Part shown: positions 1 to 61,388 of the stretch, in pieces
Layout: every line of letters begins with the position of its first letter
Numbering within the stretch: the stretch's first letter is position 1
Assembly (NCBI RefSeq): GCF_040954835.1
Contig: NC_090712.1
Span: 4,597,284-4,661,283 of the forward strand
DNA from: Lepisosteus oculatus
Taxonomy: Eukaryota > Chordata > Actinopteri > Semionotiformes > Lepisosteidae
DNA: 64,000 nt
Direction of reading: 5' to 3'
Translations under genes and position numbers: made by a program
Notes under the pieces: generated by a model
The model's database searches: none
Seen by the model: only the letters and a program-made list of their open reading frames with translations
What the model was told of the DNA's origin: nothing

Positions 1-462
1 GGAATGCAGACAAAGGGGACTGCTTCTCAAATACATCGTTTCAATGTTGTTGTCTCGGTTGTAAACATCTTAAAACGCTTTATTGCGGTTTCCCCTTTTC
101 CATACTTGCTACAAAAAGCGCTGTAAACTGTTTGTAAAGAACCAAGTCTAAAACGTCACCCTGCAGTTTCTTATGGTCACTACAGTTAAAAGATCATACT
201 AACAACTTCCTTGGTTTTCTTCCTCAGACCGACTGCTGTACTTCAGGCTAATACATTCAATTCACAGGGGTCGACATGCTTAGCATTTTCATATGGTGCA
301 GTGAATGAACACCAGACTCTAAGGAAAGAGGAGATGTTTTTTGGTTTTGGAATGTGCCAGGATTGATTTTCATTGCCACAAATACCAGAGAGAAACCGAG
401 ACTTTCCCATGCTACTTCATAGTTTGTTTTTACGGCACGTCCCAGGATGAAGGATTCCTCAC

Positions 463-581
463 CTCTCCTGGCCAGATCCCTGGCAGTCTCTTTTCCTATG
501 CCTGTGTTTGCTCCAGTAATGATGACCGTCTTGCCAGTGATCTTCGCTTTACTGGGACAAACACCCCCGCTAAAGTAGTCC
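463..581 (-). CDS. Internal exon of an RDH11/12-like retinol dehydrogenase (SDR family), partial gene
   Basis: This single 119-bp exon has a TCTAG acceptor before 581 and an AG|GTGAGG donor after 463. It reads DYFSGGVCPSKAKITGK followed by TVIITGANTGIGKETARDLA. The TGANTGIG stretch is the NAD(P)-binding TGxxxGxG glycine motif of short-chain dehydrogenases. The run from GGVC to GKETA matches the second coding exon of RDH11/RDH12-type retinol dehydrogenases, which interconvert retinal and retinol at the ER membrane. It begins with the third base of a codon (xxG, probably Arg) and ends with the first base of a Gly codon, as expected for the family. The catalytic YxxxK exon lies beyond the window edge, and I could not locate the short hydrophobic first exon. 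RDH13 or another paralogue cannot be excluded, and a lone exon could belong to a pseudogene. Confidence 0.8.
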
Positions 582-2130
582 CTAGAAAAAGACAAAGAAA
601 TCTGGAGGTTCTGCTTGGTTCAGCAGACTACACCCGCTCCATCACTAGAGCACAGCCCTGCTGGTACACCTTAACACAGCTAAGAGGACTGGGCGATTGT
701 GCGCAAAGAGTCTTGTTCAGGAGTATGAAGAGCTGCAAGGTGGGGACTCGAACCCACAACCAAAGGACAAGAGGCCAGAACCCTAGCCTCTCTGCACCCC
801 TCCAATTTAAAATGCAAGTTCCTGTTGGGCGTCAATTTACCATCTTTGTAACACGGCAACACTGCTGCGGAGACTGCTGTTTCTACACCTCAGTCCAGCT
901 GCTCCAGTCCTCTGTGTTGGACAAACAGGTACAAGCTGTGATGTGGGAAAGCTGCACTATATCGGCGTTCCATCCAGAGGAGAATCACTCCCTGCCGGTC
1001 TGCTCACCGCTACAGAAACAAGGACAGGCTCTGCCACGGGGAGCTCTAGGCTCAGGTAGGAACTGTGCGTGGGCATTATGGTACAGTGAGGGATTTAACA
1101 CAGCAATCCTCAGGTGTCCCATCAAAACTGCAGATGAAAGGCCCTTTCAGTGCAACTCTTGGCCTCCTGTGAATGACTTTCCCTTGCACCGTTTAAAACA
1201 ACGCGTTTCTTTCTTAACGTGAGGATGTTTTCAGTGAGCATGCTCACCACTGAGAATAACAGAAGAGTGCTGCATTTATTTTGGACAGGTTTGACATCAC
1301 CCCCCACCACCACCTTTGAGTCAAAGCATGAAGCCATGCCACGTTTAAAAACGTTTCGCTTTCTGAAAACAAGCCACGATAAAACGCTCACGATAACAGC
1401 TGGACTTTAAGGGTGGGGGGGGATGCATTTGACTGATGGGGAGACAGATCTTTATACCAACATCAATTCTAAAACTGAACGTTCTTCGAATCTGTCTTCA
1501 GCTAACTATATACGGGGCTACGTACACCACACACACGCCCACGTTACCGAAACCATGTCAGGGCTGCGTGACCTTGGGATACTTGAGACTTTCTGCTGAG
1601 GTTTTTCAAAAGTACACACAAGATCGGGAATGGCAGGATAAGTGGGTATCTATGCAAACGCACGAGCAGTGACAGTTCATCTATGAAGGATAGACAGCGA
1701 CACGGGCATTCGACTCACGAGTTCATTTCTAATGCAGGTAAAAACCGCTGGACGCCTCCATCGTACACATGGCTTTACGGACGCGTTACGGTTTCACAGT
1801 GGGCACCAACACGCTGCAAATCGATAATACCGGCCATTATTATCATTTCAAAGAGCGAATGTAAACAGAAACAACGAATGGCAATTTTCTGCAGAGTACG
1901 ATACAACAGCATCTTGAATGTGCTCACTGCACGCAGCTCCACGATCTGCTACTTACTTTATCAGAACAGCGCTACCAATTACAGTCCCCATTACAGACAC
2001 AGGTAAAATGTACTTATTCATTATTAAAGATGTAAAAATAACTAAATGCACAAGCAGGACGCCCCCGTTCCCGCAGAGATTAAAATCTAATCTGGGTCTT
2101 CCTTGTTTCCTCGTGTACAATTAAACGCAA
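582..2130. other. Region between the RDH-like exon and the candidate promoter, no exon resolved
   Basis: Apart from the SINE fragment at 736-800, I see no splice-bounded coding segment here. The long open frame on the + strand (341-1222) runs across the antisense of the RDH exon and has no recognisable protein content. If the promoter cluster near 2130-2260 belongs to the RDH-like gene, its first exon should lie here on the minus strand. Confidence 0.4.
736..800 (-). repeat. tRNA-derived SINE head (V-SINE-like fragment)
   Basis: Read on the minus strand, this contains a pol III B box (GGGTTCGAGTCCC) preceded by an A-box-like GGCTAGGGTTCTGG. This is the arrangement of a tRNA-derived SINE promoter. 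It does not fold as an intact tRNA, so I call it a SINE fragment in the RDH intron or upstream region. Confidence 0.5.
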
Positions 2131-2260
2131 AAGTGATTGACGCTCATAAGCGTCCAATTGGCAATCAAGACCTGTGCAACCTGACCAATCAAGTAAAAGT
2201 AGATTTCATAAACAAAGACACACGCGAAAGCGCTCATGGGAGTTGTAGTTCAAAGAAGAG
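2130..2260. promoter_or_regulatory. Candidate promoter: CCAAT boxes and a ZNF143-like site
   Basis: The sequence shows a CCAATTGG palindrome at 2154-2161 and another CCAAT at 2185-2189, which are NF-Y-type boxes. On the minus strand at about 2231-2252 it reads AACTACAACTCCCATGAGCG, close to the ACTACAATTCCCA part of the vertebrate ZNF143/SBS promoter element. Clustering of these sites is typical of TATA-less housekeeping promoters. The orientation and position suit the start of the minus-strand RDH-like gene. No transcript evidence is available. Confidence 0.4.
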
Positions 2261-2416
2261 AGTAAAATGTACTGTTTTGAGGGTGAGCTACGTACTGTAG
2301 GTAAAATGTCCAGTTTTAAAAATATTAAGAAACGCTGATTTATATATAACTACACATAAGCGTCATAATGAAATGACTTAAATAATAATAATAATACATT
2401 TAATTAAATAATAATA

Positions 2417-2970
2417 AATATATAGCCAACAGCCATATCACAGCTGGCTGCCCACTGGAGTTTAGCAGGAGTGTACCTGGCTGGGAGACCTCTTGGGAAA
2501 GCTAAGGCTGCTGCTGGAAGAGGTGTTAGTGGGGCCAGCAGGGGGCGCTCACCCTGCAGTCTGTGAGGGTCCTAATGCCCCAGTATAGTGACAGGGACAC
2601 TATACTGTAAAAAGGTGCTGTCCTTTGGCTGAGACTTAAAACTGAGATCCTGACTGTCTGTGGTCATTAAAAATCCCAGGGCATTTCTTGAAAAGAGTAG
2701 GGTTGTTACCCCAGCATCCTGGCCCAAATTCCCCCATTAGGAGTCATGGCCTCCTAATAAACCCCATCTCTGAACTGGCTTCATCACACTGTTCTCCTCC
2801 CCACTGAAGGCTGGTGTGTGGAGAGCGTACAGGTGCACTATAGCTGCCATCGCATCATACAGGTGGGGCTGCACACTGGTGTTGGTGGAGGGGAGTCCCC
2901 ATTACCTGTAAAGTACTCTACTCATTGATAAGAGTGTCCAGAAAAGTACTATATAAGTGTAAGGAATTAT
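2417..2970 (+). repeat. 5S rRNA-derived SINE, copy 1 (diverged)
   Basis: The head AGCCATATCAC and the later CTGGCTGGGAGACCTC correspond to the 5S rRNA start and its internal C box. The body carries GGCCAGCAGGGGGCGCTCAC. The tail ends CAGAAAAGTACTATATAAGTGTAAGG, a decayed form of the L2-like 3' tail seen in copy 2 at 21217-21808. It is the most degraded of the three copies and has lost the A-box stretch AGCTAAGCAGG. Confidence 0.85.
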
Positions 2971-3858
2971 TTTTGTATATTTTCATAGGTGTCAGTAAAG
3001 ATGTAACAATAATAAAGTTTGCTAAAACTAAAACTACATTCATTTATTCTGAAGTTGAGAGAAATCAGAGAATTTCTCCGAAGTCATCTGAAGCAGTAGA
3101 ATAAATGTAATCAAACACAGCTAAAATAGACAATACCGACCCATTGAGTTATAATACAAAAACAAAATATTTAGTACATTTGTGTTTCAAGAGCTGCTCC
3201 TCTTGACCTCTACCAGGGGATGTACGGTACTCGGCTGTTCACGGCTGGGGGCGCTGTCTCGGCACCTCGCAGGAGCAGGGACTCGATTTCCCGGCGCTCC
3301 ATTGCTCCTGCCTGCGCCCTTTCACCTCCCCCAGCTCTCATTCCGTGTGGGGGAGGGGGGAGTGAGGGGAAGACAACGCAGAAGGCATCCAGTGCGCATG
3401 CTCCTTCCTTGTTCCAGCTACAACTGCACCCGAGCCATAACAATCGTCCGAATTAACCACTTTGGGCGAAAGATACTGAAATTAAAGGGGGCTGCGGCAC
3501 GGGGACTCAGGTTAGCCTCCACCCCCCACAGAGAAAACCGTCTGGCCGGGAGACACCCACCAGATAATGAAAATACTAACGTTAAGTTCATGGAGGATTA
3601 CAAGGTGAGCCTCCCTCCCTTCCTTCTGCTGGAGAGAAGATTCGGAGAAAATGGGCGATTATGTACAGAAGAGGGTTTTTTCCCCCAAACCGAGGAGGAT
3701 TTGCTCCCACCGGCCGTCTGAAAGGAGCGTCGCCTACTGAGGCGCCGCTCGGTTGGCGGTGACAGATTTCGAGTTTTGTTTTGCGGATTTCTACGAGAGG
3801 AGTGAAAACAGGTTCGGGAGGGGAGGTGTGCGTGTGGGGGGGGGCGGGGAAGGGGATC

Positions 3859-3899
3859 TTTATTATTATTATTATTATTGTTGTTGTTGTTGTTGTTGT
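3859..3899. repeat. ATT/GTT microsatellite
   Basis: Consecutive ATT units pass directly into consecutive GTT units, a compound trinucleotide repeat in the sos1 promoter region. Long open frames on the minus strand across it (polyasparagine) are artefacts. Confidence 0.9.
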
Positions 3900-4238
3900 C
3901 GTCAGTGTACATAGTTCATAGCCGTGCTCTTGCGGAGCCTGTGCGAAGGCGGACCCGGCGGGCAGTGTCCGTTAACCGCCCAGCGGCGCGGGGCAGCGCT
4001 CGAACATCTGCACGCGGCCGGGGATCGCCGCCGCGAGCTGGGATGCGTGCGGGAGCGACGTCCTAGCTCACCGCGCGCCGCCCGCCCGCTCTCCGACACT
4101 GTTGACTGCGACGGCTTTTTGCTTTTAGATTTTTTATTATTTTTTTGCTCCTCCACGCTATAACCAACCGAACCAACCAACACCCCCCCCCCCCTCCCCA
4201 CCCCTGGGCTCCCTCTCCTCCTCCTCCCTCCCGTTTTG

Positions 4239-4244
4239 ATGTGA
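4239..4244 (+). promoter_or_regulatory. sos1: Start-stop upstream ORF (ATG immediately followed by TGA)
   Basis: The last ATG before the sos1 start codon is followed directly by TGA, a minimal uORF 64 bases upstream of the main ATG. Minimal start-stop elements are known to hold initiating ribosomes and lower downstream translation. Whether this lies in the mature 5' UTR depends on the unmapped transcription start. Confidence 0.45.
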
Positions 4245-4307
4245 GAAGCGACAGGGAAAAGCAGCAGCGCTCTGGCTCCGCTACAGCCTGTGAAGAGAGC
4301 ACCAGCC

Positions 4308-54612
<50,305 letters not shown>

Positions 54613-56414
54613 ACTGCAGGGTACAAGGGGCGCAGACATGCTAACACTAAAGACTGCAAAAAAAGCCATTCTTGGCTACACCCGAGACGTGACCTTACAC
54701 CTTCAACAAGAAGATGATTGTCTTTTTAATACATTGAAACCAAGGAGATTGCCTGCCGTGTTGTCTTTTTTAAGGATCTCATTTCAGGAAAGTGCTCAGC
54801 AGCATCAGAGGAGAACACCACCAGTTGAATAGGACCAGTTTTAGACAACACACTGCAAAAGAGGTCAATATGCCAGTTTCAACAGCTTCCTGTTTAAAAC
54901 TACTTTTCATTATGGAAGTGAATGGGCACTAAAATATTGCTTAGAAAAGCCCATATGCAGAATTTGGCACCTTCTAAACTAAAACAGGGATCTAAGTTTT
55001 ATTTAATTTACCTTCATTTTCTTGACATCAAATATTCATCAAGACAAAAAAAGGGACTTGGGAATGACATTCATTGGACATGTTTAGACTTTTTTTAGTT
55101 TAAGTTGAGATATTGTGCCAGTAATCTTTCAATACCACAATTAACGGTAACCCTCCACACCAAAGAGGTACTTTCAAACTGTTGCAAAAACAGTCATTGT
55201 TTTTTTTTTGGTTTTGCCAAGAAGTGTGTAAACAATTGCCTTCTTTAAACAAGGGAATAAAAAGTGTTTTTCCAGCTCGGCAATGAAAAGGCTCTTAAAG
55301 CCTGACCTTGATGTAAGTATGTAACAGAGTGATGGAGTAATGACATCCTGCAAGTAGAGTTATCAGTATCAGCTGTGTGGAAGGTATGTTGATAATCCAG
55401 TTTTGCCAAAAGTGTTGCATTTATAATTTTTATAATTGCATAGTTAATTGGAATGCAACCAAATGCTTTTGGAAAAAAAACATCCTTGGAATTTCCTCCA
55501 AAATAACCATGAATATGATTCAATCTAATCAGTTTTCACTGAATGCCTCTGATTAAATTGAACATAAAGCCTGCATAAATTACATTGATTACAATAACAG
55601 GATAGTCATCCATTTTGCATTTTCTGGTCTCAGGACAAGAGCAAGGGGAATAAGTCTGCTTTGCAGTCTTGTGCAAAGGCCTTTACCTGATCTTCATACC
55701 TTAAACAGTTATGGGTTGAGTTAATGACTTGGATTATTAATATACCTCACTGTCTGCTGAAACACTGATGTTACTGCATGTCTAGCAGATACAGTTCTTA
55801 TAGAGGATCGCCATCAGTACATTGCACACTCAACTATCCCATTTCACACTGTAATCGTGCATCATATTAAGATTTCTCATCCACATTGGGCGCTTAAGTA
55901 ACGCTAACCTAAGCGTTCCTTACTTGCTGCTACTCATAGCAGTTGGGCATTCTTGGCACTTTCACATATCATTTTTTTTATTTTAAAGCATTAACAAATC
56001 CTTTCCTGATGGTATTACCTGTATTTACCATAAAACAAGAGGCCAGACAAATACTATAACTGTTTGATGAGGAAAACACTGTAATCGTGTTGCTGAAGTT
56101 TTCCAAGATCATGGAAACAGTTTTTGTTGTTTTTTACATTTGTTTCAATGCAAGGTCTGAATTTTATGGTACCAAAACAATTGTTCAAACTGCATTTACC
56201 ACCGGTTCTATATTGAAGCTTCAGTGTCAATACAAGACAAGTAGTCTTTTGTCCAAAGTCATCTGAAGTATGATTGTAACCCTAAAAGGGAACATTAAAG
56301 TTTTTTTATAATTGCTCTTGTGTGAATGGAAGAGGATTCAACTCAAGGTGCCTGTTACAGCTCTTGTTTTGTTCAAATCAAATGTATTAACAGTAAACAT
56401 CATGTAATATAGAA

Positions 56415-56903
56415 CAGTTTTCTTTGTCCTGGTCCTAGGGCTCCCTGTATCTTCTGGACTAAAGAGCTTTTAATCACTGAAGGTGATTGTTTCCTATAAT
56501 TGAACTTCTAACTTGATTAGACGTTTTTAATTTGTATCCTCTAATTTACACTCAGTCTTTGGTTTCAAAAGTCTGCTGCAGGATTGTCGTTGTGAATATA
56601 TTTAACAAACAGAACTCCATCCAGTCTCTCCTCAGTTTATTAAATGATTTCTGCCTTATCTCTGTCTAACCAGTTCTCAGTAGGTAACCATTCCATTTAT
56701 TGATGACTTACATGCAGGTGGGAATGATGCTGTATCTGACACTTCCACTTACATGAGGAGAGGTGTAGAACTGACATTGTTTCAAAGTTGACGCCAGTTA
56801 TGAATCTGAAAAAAGATCCTAAATCCGGATAATGATTAAGAGCTCATTTGGAATGAGAACCAGAAGAGACAGGACCCCCCAAGTGCAGGGTTGAGAACCA
56901 TTG
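56415..56903. mobile_element. Degenerate hAT-like element in the sos1 3' UTR
   Basis: The right end, read in reverse complement, is CAATGGTTCTCAACCCTGCA, a common hAT-type terminus. It is followed by CTTCTGGTTCTCATTCC and GAGCTCTTAATCA. The left end has a decayed counterpart: CCTGGTCCTAGGGCTCCC, then CTTCTGGACTAAAGAGCTTT and TAATCA. The two arms are imperfect inverted repeats. No target-site duplication is clear. Confidence 0.5.
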
Positions 56904-59900
56904 TCGTAAGGCAGACATTACAATCACAAGGGTCTGTTTCAGGCTGCCCACACCAAGCCAACATGCCACTTACAAATGTTAAACTTGTGTAGAGTCTGTA
57001 TTTCAAGGTTTTGGTGATGACTGCTTTTTGCCCCTAGTTTCCGTTGGACTTGGCGAATGTTATTTCATCAATATGACAAGAGACATTGTACAGACGTTGC
57101 CTGGAATCTTCCAGGCAAAAGGTGAAAGAGGGAGTCTGTAGCAGGTCTTGTGAGGAATGTCTTTTCTAGAGTTCTTGGACATTTGTGTTGCAAGATCAGC
57201 ATCAGAACTGTATAGTCATTAGGTCACTGCACACTGCTGGGTGAAGTGAGGGTTTTGTCCTACTTCCAGCTGTTTACAGTAGAAATAAGACTCAAACAGC
57301 TGGAACTGAACAGTTAGTGTCATCCCTAAAAAGTAAAAGGGTAGCTTTCTCTTGTATAAAGTGGCTGTATTTTCTGTGACAGTCCATCACTGAGTCATAT
57401 TATATAGTTTCTACACCTCACTCAGTATCAGGTATTTTTACTATTCAGTTTTTTAATCATATTTATAGGTCTGCTAACAACATTAACCAGGTGATCTTTA
57501 GTGGTTGTGCCATGTGGGAGGCCCCCATTACACACACAGTTTAGGTGTTGTCTCTCTTGTTATATTTGTTGTCTGAATGTTGTAGTACCGGATGGTAGCT
57601 CAAGTTCTGCTGATCATACTGTGCCTATAAATTCTCCTTTTAGCAGATGTCAGTTGTTTGTTTTCAGGCTTCAGCACAGTCAGCTGTTTTAGATGTGTTT
57701 TAAAGTGTAGTCATAACTCCCCACTCCTTTTTTTAGCATGGAAGAATTAAATGGTTTTAGTGTAATTGGGATAATAGAAGATCTTTATGAGGGGAAATGT
57801 GAGCTAGTTAGCTTTTCTCCAAACTCAAGCACCCAGTTGTTTCTGTAATAGTAATTTCAATTTAAAACACAAAATTTGGTTTGAAAACATTTGACACATC
57901 AAGCAACAGTGAACACACTAAAAATATTTTAAGGGTGATTCTTCTAAAGGCAAAATATGCAGAGACATATGCTGTACCAAGGAATTGCAGATTGTGCTAT
58001 ATAGTCATTTAAGTAACAGCCATAGTCAAGCTCAACTTAATAGCTGTCCATGACGGCTGTTTCTAGCCATGTGACTGTTATTGTACCAGTGTCTGGCAGC
58101 AGAATTTCCCTTAGTGTCAGTCTGAGTCTTTTCACTTCCACACTAGCAGCCAGGAGTGGCCTACTAAAATCTGTTGTTAACTGTCCCAGGCTAAAAGAAA
58201 TAAATTGGATTTCTGGTTCATTTATTTCATTCTCTTTAGAAAACAAATTGGAAGTATAAAAGCTCGGAAATGGGTAGTGTTGCAAATTCATCCTCAAAGA
58301 ATCTGTCAAAAATGTTGTATGTCATTGTAAAAAAGTAATATTCATTTTTAAGCATGCAAAATGTTTTCAAACTCATTTACACAGTTCAACTCTGCAATCA
58401 GGTTTGCATTACTGTTGCTTTCTCTTGGTTTGGTTTGGGCAATATAAAAAAGAATTGCCAAGCTAATCATAGCCCAGGGTTCCATGCATTGTAGCACTCA
58501 ATACAAAATGTTTAGGTGCACATGCAGGGGTAATAAATCAGGTTTTAATTCTTCATTGCCGGATGTTTGTTTACATTCATGAGAGGAGAAATGACCTGAC
58601 AGGTTTTCTGGTTGAAGTTTAACTGTGGTGTACCTGTGGTAAACATCATTGGGACAACACAGGATGTAAAACTGGTTTCCTGGTGAATCATGAGCCTTTG
58701 TACTGGGTTCCAGTTTGTGTTCACGAGAGAAGGAGAAAGCTAGGATTCTCCTCAAGGCCAAGAAGAGAGAAGGTTGCTATTCCTGTGCATTCTGCTCTTG
58801 TGTCACAAAAAAAACTGGAGCTAAAGTGATTACAATTCACTTTTATTTTTCTGTTTGAAAGAGACATGATTTGTTTGGAATCTGGATTTTTTTCATCTTA
58901 AAAAAAAAAAAACAGCAGTGTTTGTGTTTCAAGGTTTCTTACCAGATTTATAAAAGTGTCTGGTGAATCTTGAAACATGGCTGTTTTTTTATTAAATGCT
59001 AAGAGAGGAAAAAAATACTTTTGTTGGTTTTTTTTTGCTTCCAAACCCCTGAAACGAAACAAACAAGCATTAGGTTTTGTTTCTTATGTCCATAAGCAGA
59101 GAAATCTGTGGTATGTTTCATTGTTATAGGTTAAACCTTTGAGCAGTAGTGTTTGCTGCAAGTGCCGGTTATTAAACATATGTATGCATTTGGTATAGAT
59201 CAAAATTTTATTTTAAAAACTGTCTCTGTTTTAGTGCCTGGAACCCCAAATCCTGTGTTGCCTGCACCTGTACTTGGAAAAGTGTTAAAGAGACCTAATT
59301 AATATACAATAGAATTACAGTTTTTTTCCTGTGCCATGTAAAATGTCAGCCTTTCAAGAGTCAGGGATTTCAAAGGAAAAAAAAAAACTACTGTAGCATT
59401 ACGGAGTTCTGAGTTTAGAGGTTTTGCATTAATATTTAGCACTTGTAAAAAAAAAAAAGCTCTGATCTTAATTGCATTGCTCCTCAGTTCATTACCATAA
59501 AGTGCATTTTTAACATTAGCTGCTGGTTGTTCTCTCCTTCGCCCTTAAAAGAAAAGTGCTTTCAGTAGCTTACCTGCATTGAAAAAAAGTGCAACAGGTA
59601 AACCAGGTCCTTAATTGGGGCGACAACTAACACCATGCAGACTGGCTATGATTTCAGCACTCTGGCGCATCACCTTTGTATTTGACTTAGTTTTTATCTG
59701 GGAGCCCAGCAAGGCGTGCTCCTGTGCCAGAAGCATGTCCCATTAATTTGCTACCAATATGTGCCTTTGATTATATTTTGGGCTTTTGTTCTTTGTCTTT
59801 CAGTGTAGGTAAATGACGAGGAGTGGGGTGTATTCATCTCTTCAGTTGTTAGGCCTCTTTGACTTAAAAAAAAAAAGGGTCTTGGCTTTTGGAGTGCATT

Positions 59901-60349
59901 CCGACTGTACTGGCGAACAAAAAAAAAAGTCAGTTGTGGGGAAGGGATGGAGAGGGAAAAGACGAATTGTACATAACTGAGTTTAACTGTGTGTATATAT
60001 GTATTTGACTTTGTTTTATTGGCATGATTATTTGCTACTTTGATTAACTGTAAGTTGTGAGCCTGTCCAGGGTGTAACGAATGAGGGTAATCCACTGTCT
60101 CATCTGCCATAAACCTGTATGTTTCACTGTCTCCACACCATCTCTGTATTCCACTTGGGCAACTATTCATTTAGCATTTTAACGGAAACGGACATATTGC
60201 AATCATCAGTGTTCCTAGCATTCGAATACAGTCTAAAACCACAGAGACAAAAGGAACTAAAACAAGTGTCGATGACTAAAAAAATATCCCTAGCTTGCTT
60301 TGCTGTGAGCTATTTGAATTGTACACAAAAATGATTGTATTTTCAGGCT

Positions 60350-60367
60350 ATTAAATCTGCAATTAAA
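60350..60367 (+). terminator. sos1: Candidate distal poly(A) signals of sos1 (two ATTAAA)
   Basis: Two ATTAAA hexamers lie 6 bases apart. A GT/T-rich downstream element starting about 45 bases later (TGAGTAGTGGTCTCTTTTG, then TTGTTGTT and a T run) fits a cleavage site near 60.38 kb. Confidence 0.45.
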
Positions 60368-60400
60368 AGAAATGTTTTAGTGCAACAAGGTTGACAATAG

Positions 60401-61252
60401 CTTGTACTCTCATGTGAGTAGTGGTCTCTTTTGTTGTTGTTTTTTTTTGTAAAATCCCAGTTCTCTCATGTACATTTGAAACTGGAATATCTTACCGGGG
60501 TATTTTTCCATCAGCGTCAATCAGTTTGTTCTGTTGTGAGCTGGTGTTCATGGGGGGGTGTTTTCTAAAGTAGCACTTGAAGATTTTTCAACTCCACTGG
60601 CATAAAGCAATGGAACAGACTCCAGTGCTAAAGGTCATTGGGCAACATGGTGTAAATCCATTCATTAAAATTAGTCAAAAGGTTTAAGTCACAACATAAG
60701 GTGGTTGAAATTCATGATCCATTAGCACAAACACTTGATCATAGCTCAAACATGGGTTTACATAAACTGATTTTTTTTTTTTATGGCTGTGTAGTGGTAC
60801 AAAAAGAAGTAATATATGTAAGCGCTGAAAAATGCCAGCCAACCATAAAAGGACAGTCAAGGCTTTTTCAGAGTAAAGTGAAATATTGGCTCTGTGATTT
60901 AAATAACTTGAGTATTTTGGATTTAGATTTGAGTCCCAAAGGTGGATTGAAAATGGACTAAACTGCATTAGTTCTGGTTTTCAGGACTTTTTCCTCTGCA
61001 TGTTGAGATACATTTTACATCATTTCTCCGATAAAGTCCCACATATTCACTTCATTGTTATTCATTTTTAAAAACAATATCCAATCACGCGTTGCCTTGA
61101 CAAATGATGGGAAAACAAAGACGGCTTATGTACAGCAAATATAATAATATCCTAGTGAATACAAATCCTAGTGTCCTTCCTTCTCAAAACACTGTACTTC
61201 AGGGAAAAAGGTTTTCTCAGTCAGCAGTGTTCCAGAAGTAGGCAAGCTGGGC
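60401..61252. other. Interval between convergent sos1 and arhgef33 (probably arhgef33 3' UTR)
   Basis: No coding segment is recognisable. It should contain the 3' UTR of the minus-strand gene. I found no well-placed AATAAA on the minus strand close to its stop; the nearest TTTATT on the + strand is at 60015-60020, within the probable sos1 3' UTR. Confidence 0.5.
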
Positions 61253-61388
61253 TTACACTGCTGTCCCCCTGTCGATTTCTCCAATTCGAGCAGTCCGTGG
61301 AGTCTTCAGTATCTCCTGATCGGAAAAGACCAGGGGCTCAGATATCGGCTTCTCGTTTGCCTTTTCTTTAATGTCAGTCCCACTGGAC
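61253..61388 (-). CDS. arhgef33: arhgef33 last coding exon
   Basis: Acceptor CTCTCCTAG. Encodes SSGTDIKEKANEKPISEPLV then FSDQEILKTPRTARIGEIDR GTAV and stop TAA at 61255-61253. It begins with the third base of a Lys codon split from the upstream exon. Confidence 0.88.

Larger units (their letters stand above)
3180..4307 (+). promoter_or_regulatory. sos1: sos1 promoter region and 5' UTR (GC-rich)
   Basis: GC-rich, CpG-bearing sequence without a TATA box precedes the sos1 start codon, as expected for a broadly expressed gene. It contains an ATT/GTT microsatellite (3859-3899), a C-rich tract at about 4181-4204 and two short upstream ORFs: 4043-4066, and a start-stop ATG-TGA at 4239-4244. The transcription start cannot be placed from sequence alone. 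Confidence 0.6.
54613..60400 (+). other. sos1: Probable sos1 3' UTR
   Basis: About 5.8 kb of AT-rich sequence with no credible coding exon. Poly(A) signals include AATAAA at 55256-55261 and 58199-58204, and ATTAAA at 56294-56299, 60350-60355 and 60362-60367. The last pair is followed by a GT/T-rich stretch (60413-60450), so the distal end near 60.4 kb is the best candidate. Long 3' UTRs are usual for SOS1. The exact end needs transcript data. A hAT-like repeat sits at 56415-56903. Confidence 0.55.

Noticed and set aside
736..800. tRNA gene
   Set aside because: B and A boxes are present but the stems do not pair as a tRNA; the spacing and wording match a SINE head. The same applies to 25989-26060, 30255-30312 and 32954-33120.
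341..1222. 293-residue open frame on the + strand
   Set aside because: It runs antisense to the RDH exon, has no recognisable domain, and carries no splice or promoter context.
1490..1560. Minus-strand VYVAPYI, resembling the LYMVAP end of the RDH11/12 first exon
   Set aside because: There is no upstream ATG in that frame (a stop precedes it), no donor in the required phase, and it overlaps a GT-rich stretch. Probably coincidence.
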